Below the pieces are notes generated by a model, which saw only the letters and a list, made by a program, of their open reading frames with translations, ran no database searches and had not been told where the DNA came from. This document shows, piece by piece, positions 5,125 through 6,634 of a stretch of DNA of 6,634 nucleotides. The stretch lies in the NCBI GenBank assembly GCA_002308115.1, contig DBVJ01000123.1, positions 34,507-41,140 on the forward strand. Direction: 5' to 3'. This DNA is from Lachnospiraceae bacterium UBA1267 (GTDB taxonomy: Bacteria; Bacillota; Clostridia; Lachnospirales; Lachnospiraceae). Each line of letters opens with the position of its first letter. The first letter of the stretch is position 1. A program made the translations under genes and the position numbers.

Positions 5125-6333
5125 ATGGCTCGGAATGGCAAAAAAGCGGCAAAAGACCCTTATCCCCGGCATCTTCGCCTGTGGCGCTTCTGCTATGCGA
5201 TCGCGCATCGCTACGTTGAGCATAAGTTCAATATCACACATGATGAACAGGATGTCGAAGGCCCCATCATACTCGTGCCGAACCATGTCACAAACTGGGA
5301 TCCGTTGATCGTGGGCATGAGCCTTCGGAAAAAGCATTGCTATTTTGTGGCTACGGAACACATTCTCAGGCTTGGTTTTCTCTCAAAAGTACTCAATTTT
5401 GTATTCGGCCCGATCCCCCGTCCGAAAGGCGGCTCAAGTCTGGACTCGATACGGAAAATCGTGGATCATGTCAAAAGAGGCCATTCCATTTGCCTGTTTG
5501 CGGAAGGTGAAGCCACCTGGGACGGGAAGTCTCAGCCCATTTTCCCGGCTACAGGAAAGCTGATCCGGCTGTCCGGCGCGACGCTTGTGACTTTCCGGAT
5601 CGAGGGCGGTTATCTCAGCCTGCCGCGCTGGAACAACGGCCAGCGGCGCGGCGCGGTGCATAGCCATGTCGTCCACATTTATCGGCCTGACCAGCTGAAG
5701 AAAATGTCTCCTCAGGAGATCAACGATGCGATCGAGACAGACATTTTCGAAGACGCATTTGCACGACAGACTGCAGAACCCGTAGCTTATCGCGGGAAAA
5801 CACCTGCGGAAAAACTCGAAAGCCTTCTCTATTATTGTCCCGCGTGTAAGAAGCTTGGGACGCTCCGTTCCGAAAGAGAACTGCTCTCCTGCTCCTGCGG
5901 CTTCAGGACACGTTTTACGGAAAATGGCTTCTTTGCTCCTGAAGAGCCCTTCAAAACGGTTTATGAGTGGGCGCACTGGCAGCAGGAAGAAATGAATAAG
6001 CGCTGTGAGACGGTTTTGAAAGATCACGTATCTCAGCGGGACGAAGCGCTGTTCTCCGACGATATGCTTCGTTTCAACCGTGTGACCGTCACGCATGAGA
6101 CGATTCTGCTTGGCACAGTCCGTCTCACGCAGTACCCGGACCGCATCACCTTGGGCGGGCAGGCTTTTCAGCTCTCCGGCATCACGGACATGGCCATGGT
6201 GCAGGAATGCCGCTTGTTGTTTACAGCGGAAGGGACTTATTACGAAGTGCTGTCAGAAAAGCATTCCGGCGTGAATCTGAAAAAGTATTTAGACTATTTT
6301 CATTGCGTACAGGCTGTTCGTTCGCAGATTTGA
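5125..6333 (+). CDS. PlsC-type acyltransferase with C-terminal zinc-ribbon extension
   Basis: This 402-residue protein has an N-terminal lysophospholipid acyltransferase (PlsC/LPLAT) domain at about 25-190. It shows the HX4D catalytic motif NHVTNWDP (His54, Asp59), the acceptor-binding block GPIPRPKG (95-102), FAEGEATWDG (125-134, a variant of FPEGTRS) and ATLVTFRIEGG (152-162, in the place of motif IV). Such enzymes transfer an acyl chain from acyl-ACP or acyl-phosphate to lysophosphatidate at the membrane face. The remaining 200 residues are unusual: CPAC (238-241) and CSC (256-258) resemble a small zinc ribbon. A Trp/Glu-rich helix and a beta-rich end without membrane helices follow. GAGGAAGG (5111-5118) precedes the ATG, one base after the recombinase stop, so co-transcription is likely. 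Substrate is not determinable, and a main PlsC role is not assured. Confidence 0.87.
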   Translation: MARNGKKAAKDPYPRHLRLWRFCYAIAHRYVEHKFNITHDEQDVEGPIILVPNHVTNWDPLIVGMSLRKKHCYFVATEHILRLGFLSKVLNFVFGPIPRPKGGSSLDSIRKIVDHVKRGHSICLFAEGEATWDGKSQPIFPATGKLIRLSGATLVTFRIEGGYLSLPRWNNGQRRGAVHSHVVHIYRPDQLKKMSPQEINDAIETDIFEDAFARQTAEPVAYRGKTPAEKLESLLYYCPACKKLGTLRSERELLSCSCGFRTRFTENGFFAPEEPFKTVYEWAHWQQEEMNKRCETVLKDHVSQRDEALFSDDMLRFNRVTVTHETILLGTVRLTQYPDRITLGGQAFQLSGITDMAMVQECRLLFTAEGTYYEVLSEKHSGVNLKKYLDYFHCVQAVRSQI

Positions 6334-6359
6334 CACAAATCACTGTTAGAATATATATT
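6330..6359 (+). promoter_or_regulatory. SigA-type promoter overlapping the acyltransferase stop
   Basis: A perfect TTGACA (6330-6335) includes the TGA stop codon of the preceding gene. The AT run offers TATATT at 6354-6359 (18 bp spacer) or TATATA at 6352-6357 (16 bp). Transcription would start near 6365 and begin with the structured leader. Confidence 0.7.
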
Positions 6360-6370
6360 GTGAAGCGTAA

Positions 6371-6409
6371 GGGCCGTTTAGTTCTTGCGCCAGGCGCGCG
6401 AGGCGGCCT
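6371..6409 (+). ncRNA. Structured 5' leader or small RNA, unrecognised
   Basis: An outer stem pairs GGCCG (6372-6376) with CGGCC (6404-6408), plus a G-T pair at 6371/6409. An inner hairpin pairs CTTGCGC (6384-6390) with GCGCGAG (6396-6402), with one G-T pair and a CAGGC loop. A seven-base one-sided internal loop (6377-6383) separates them. The element begins a few bases after the predicted transcription start and no T-run follows, so it is not a typical terminator. An alternative pairing, GAGGC (6400-6404) with GCCTC (6412-6416), would exclude the outer stem. It matches no RNA family I can name. Confidence 0.4.
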
Positions 6410-6432
6410 GAGCCTCCACTCAAAATAAAACG

Positions 6433-6634
6433 ATGTCACTTCTTAAACTACTGGTTCTAATCTTTATCGGCGGACGTTTGATCCGCTTTTTCGTGAACAC
6501 CTTTTCCCGCTCTCCGAAAAATGACGAGCAGCGGGACAACACTTCCGGCACCTATGGCCAGAACTCGCAGCATCAGTCAAATGCGGATGAGGAAGCCCGC
6601 CGTCAGGCTTACAGAAAGTGGCAGGAAGAAATGT
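6433..6634 (+). CDS. Small membrane-anchored hypothetical protein, 5' part
   Basis: The first 67 residues are visible and the frame is open at the window end. A hydrophobic helix (about 2-14, MSLLKLLVLIFIGG) followed by RLIRFF anchors the protein with a basic flank. A polar Asn/Gln/Ser-rich linker (about 27-51) and a charged helix beginning EEARRQAYRKWQEEM follow. The family is not recognised with confidence; the layout recalls short anchored proteins of the DUF4834 type. ATG at 6433 is the only possible start after the in-frame TGA at 6409. It lacks a Shine-Dalgarno sequence within 15 bases, having AAAATAAAA instead, and the only GAGG lies in the leader hairpin. It is transcribed from the promoter at 6330-6359. 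Confidence 0.65.
   Translation, partial: MSLLKLLVLIFIGGRLIRFFVNTFSRSPKNDEQRDNTSGTYGQNSQHQSNADEEARRQAYRKWQEEM

Noticed and set aside
4056..5141. Minus-strand 361-residue ORF
   Set aside because: It is the antisense shadow of the recombinase gene, whose frame has every catalytic motif. The antisense translation has no recognisable domain.
6361..6433. tRNA, SRP RNA or 6S RNA in the GC-rich stretch
   Set aside because: There is no cloverleaf, no GGAAG-type SRP loop and no 6S-like long closing stem. I kept it only as an unrecognised leader.

Overview
The window looks like an ordinary chromosomal segment from a Firmicutes-type bacterium of intermediate G+C content. The evidence is strong AGGAGG-type ribosome binding sites, sigma-A-like promoters, Bacillus-type LexA boxes (CGAAC-N4-GTTCG), a YneA-like SOS division inhibitor, and a Firmicutes-style RNase HII/YraN gene pair. 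Species cannot be read from the sequence. All confident genes are on the + strand.

Left part (1-1345): the 3' end of rnhB (RNase HII) overlaps a YraN/UPF0102 nuclease-fold gene that most likely starts at a TTG. A compact, well-formed SOS promoter follows, with three LexA boxes around a TTGACA-N17-TATATT core. It drives a 105-residue membrane-anchored LysM protein with the size and architecture of YneA, and a hairpin terminator closes the unit.

Middle part (1380-3401): a DUF4349 lipoprotein with a C-terminal membrane helix, then a soluble family 2 glycosyltransferase of the polyprenyl-phosphate sugar synthase type. Each has its own recognisable promoter. A strong, symmetrical terminator after the glycosyltransferase could work in both directions.

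The 3402-4064 stretch is the most unusual part. It has no conventional gene. It holds a dif-like inverted repeat, a diverged tandem duplication of about 100 bp with a period near 200 bp, several short minus-strand ORFs ending near the repeat, and another copy of the GTTTAACGAATAG motif inside the promoter of the next gene. That gene encodes a 352-residue tyrosine recombinase with all catalytic residues. Its layout resembles XerS, the single-recombinase chromosome dimer resolution enzyme. The repeats are therefore candidate recombination or autoregulatory sites.

Right part (5125-6634): directly after the recombinase, and probably co-transcribed, is a PlsC-type acyltransferase with an unusual C-terminal extension containing a zinc-ribbon-like Cys cluster. 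A TTGACA promoter overlapping its stop codon drives a short structured leader and the 5' end of a small membrane-anchored protein that runs off the window.

Functionally the window combines nucleic-acid maintenance (RNase HII, YraN, SOS division arrest, Xer recombination) with envelope functions (lipoprotein, glycosyltransferase, acyltransferase). The upstream SOS checkpoint and the downstream recombinase both bear on coupling chromosome state to cell division, but nothing in the sequence shows they are co-regulated.
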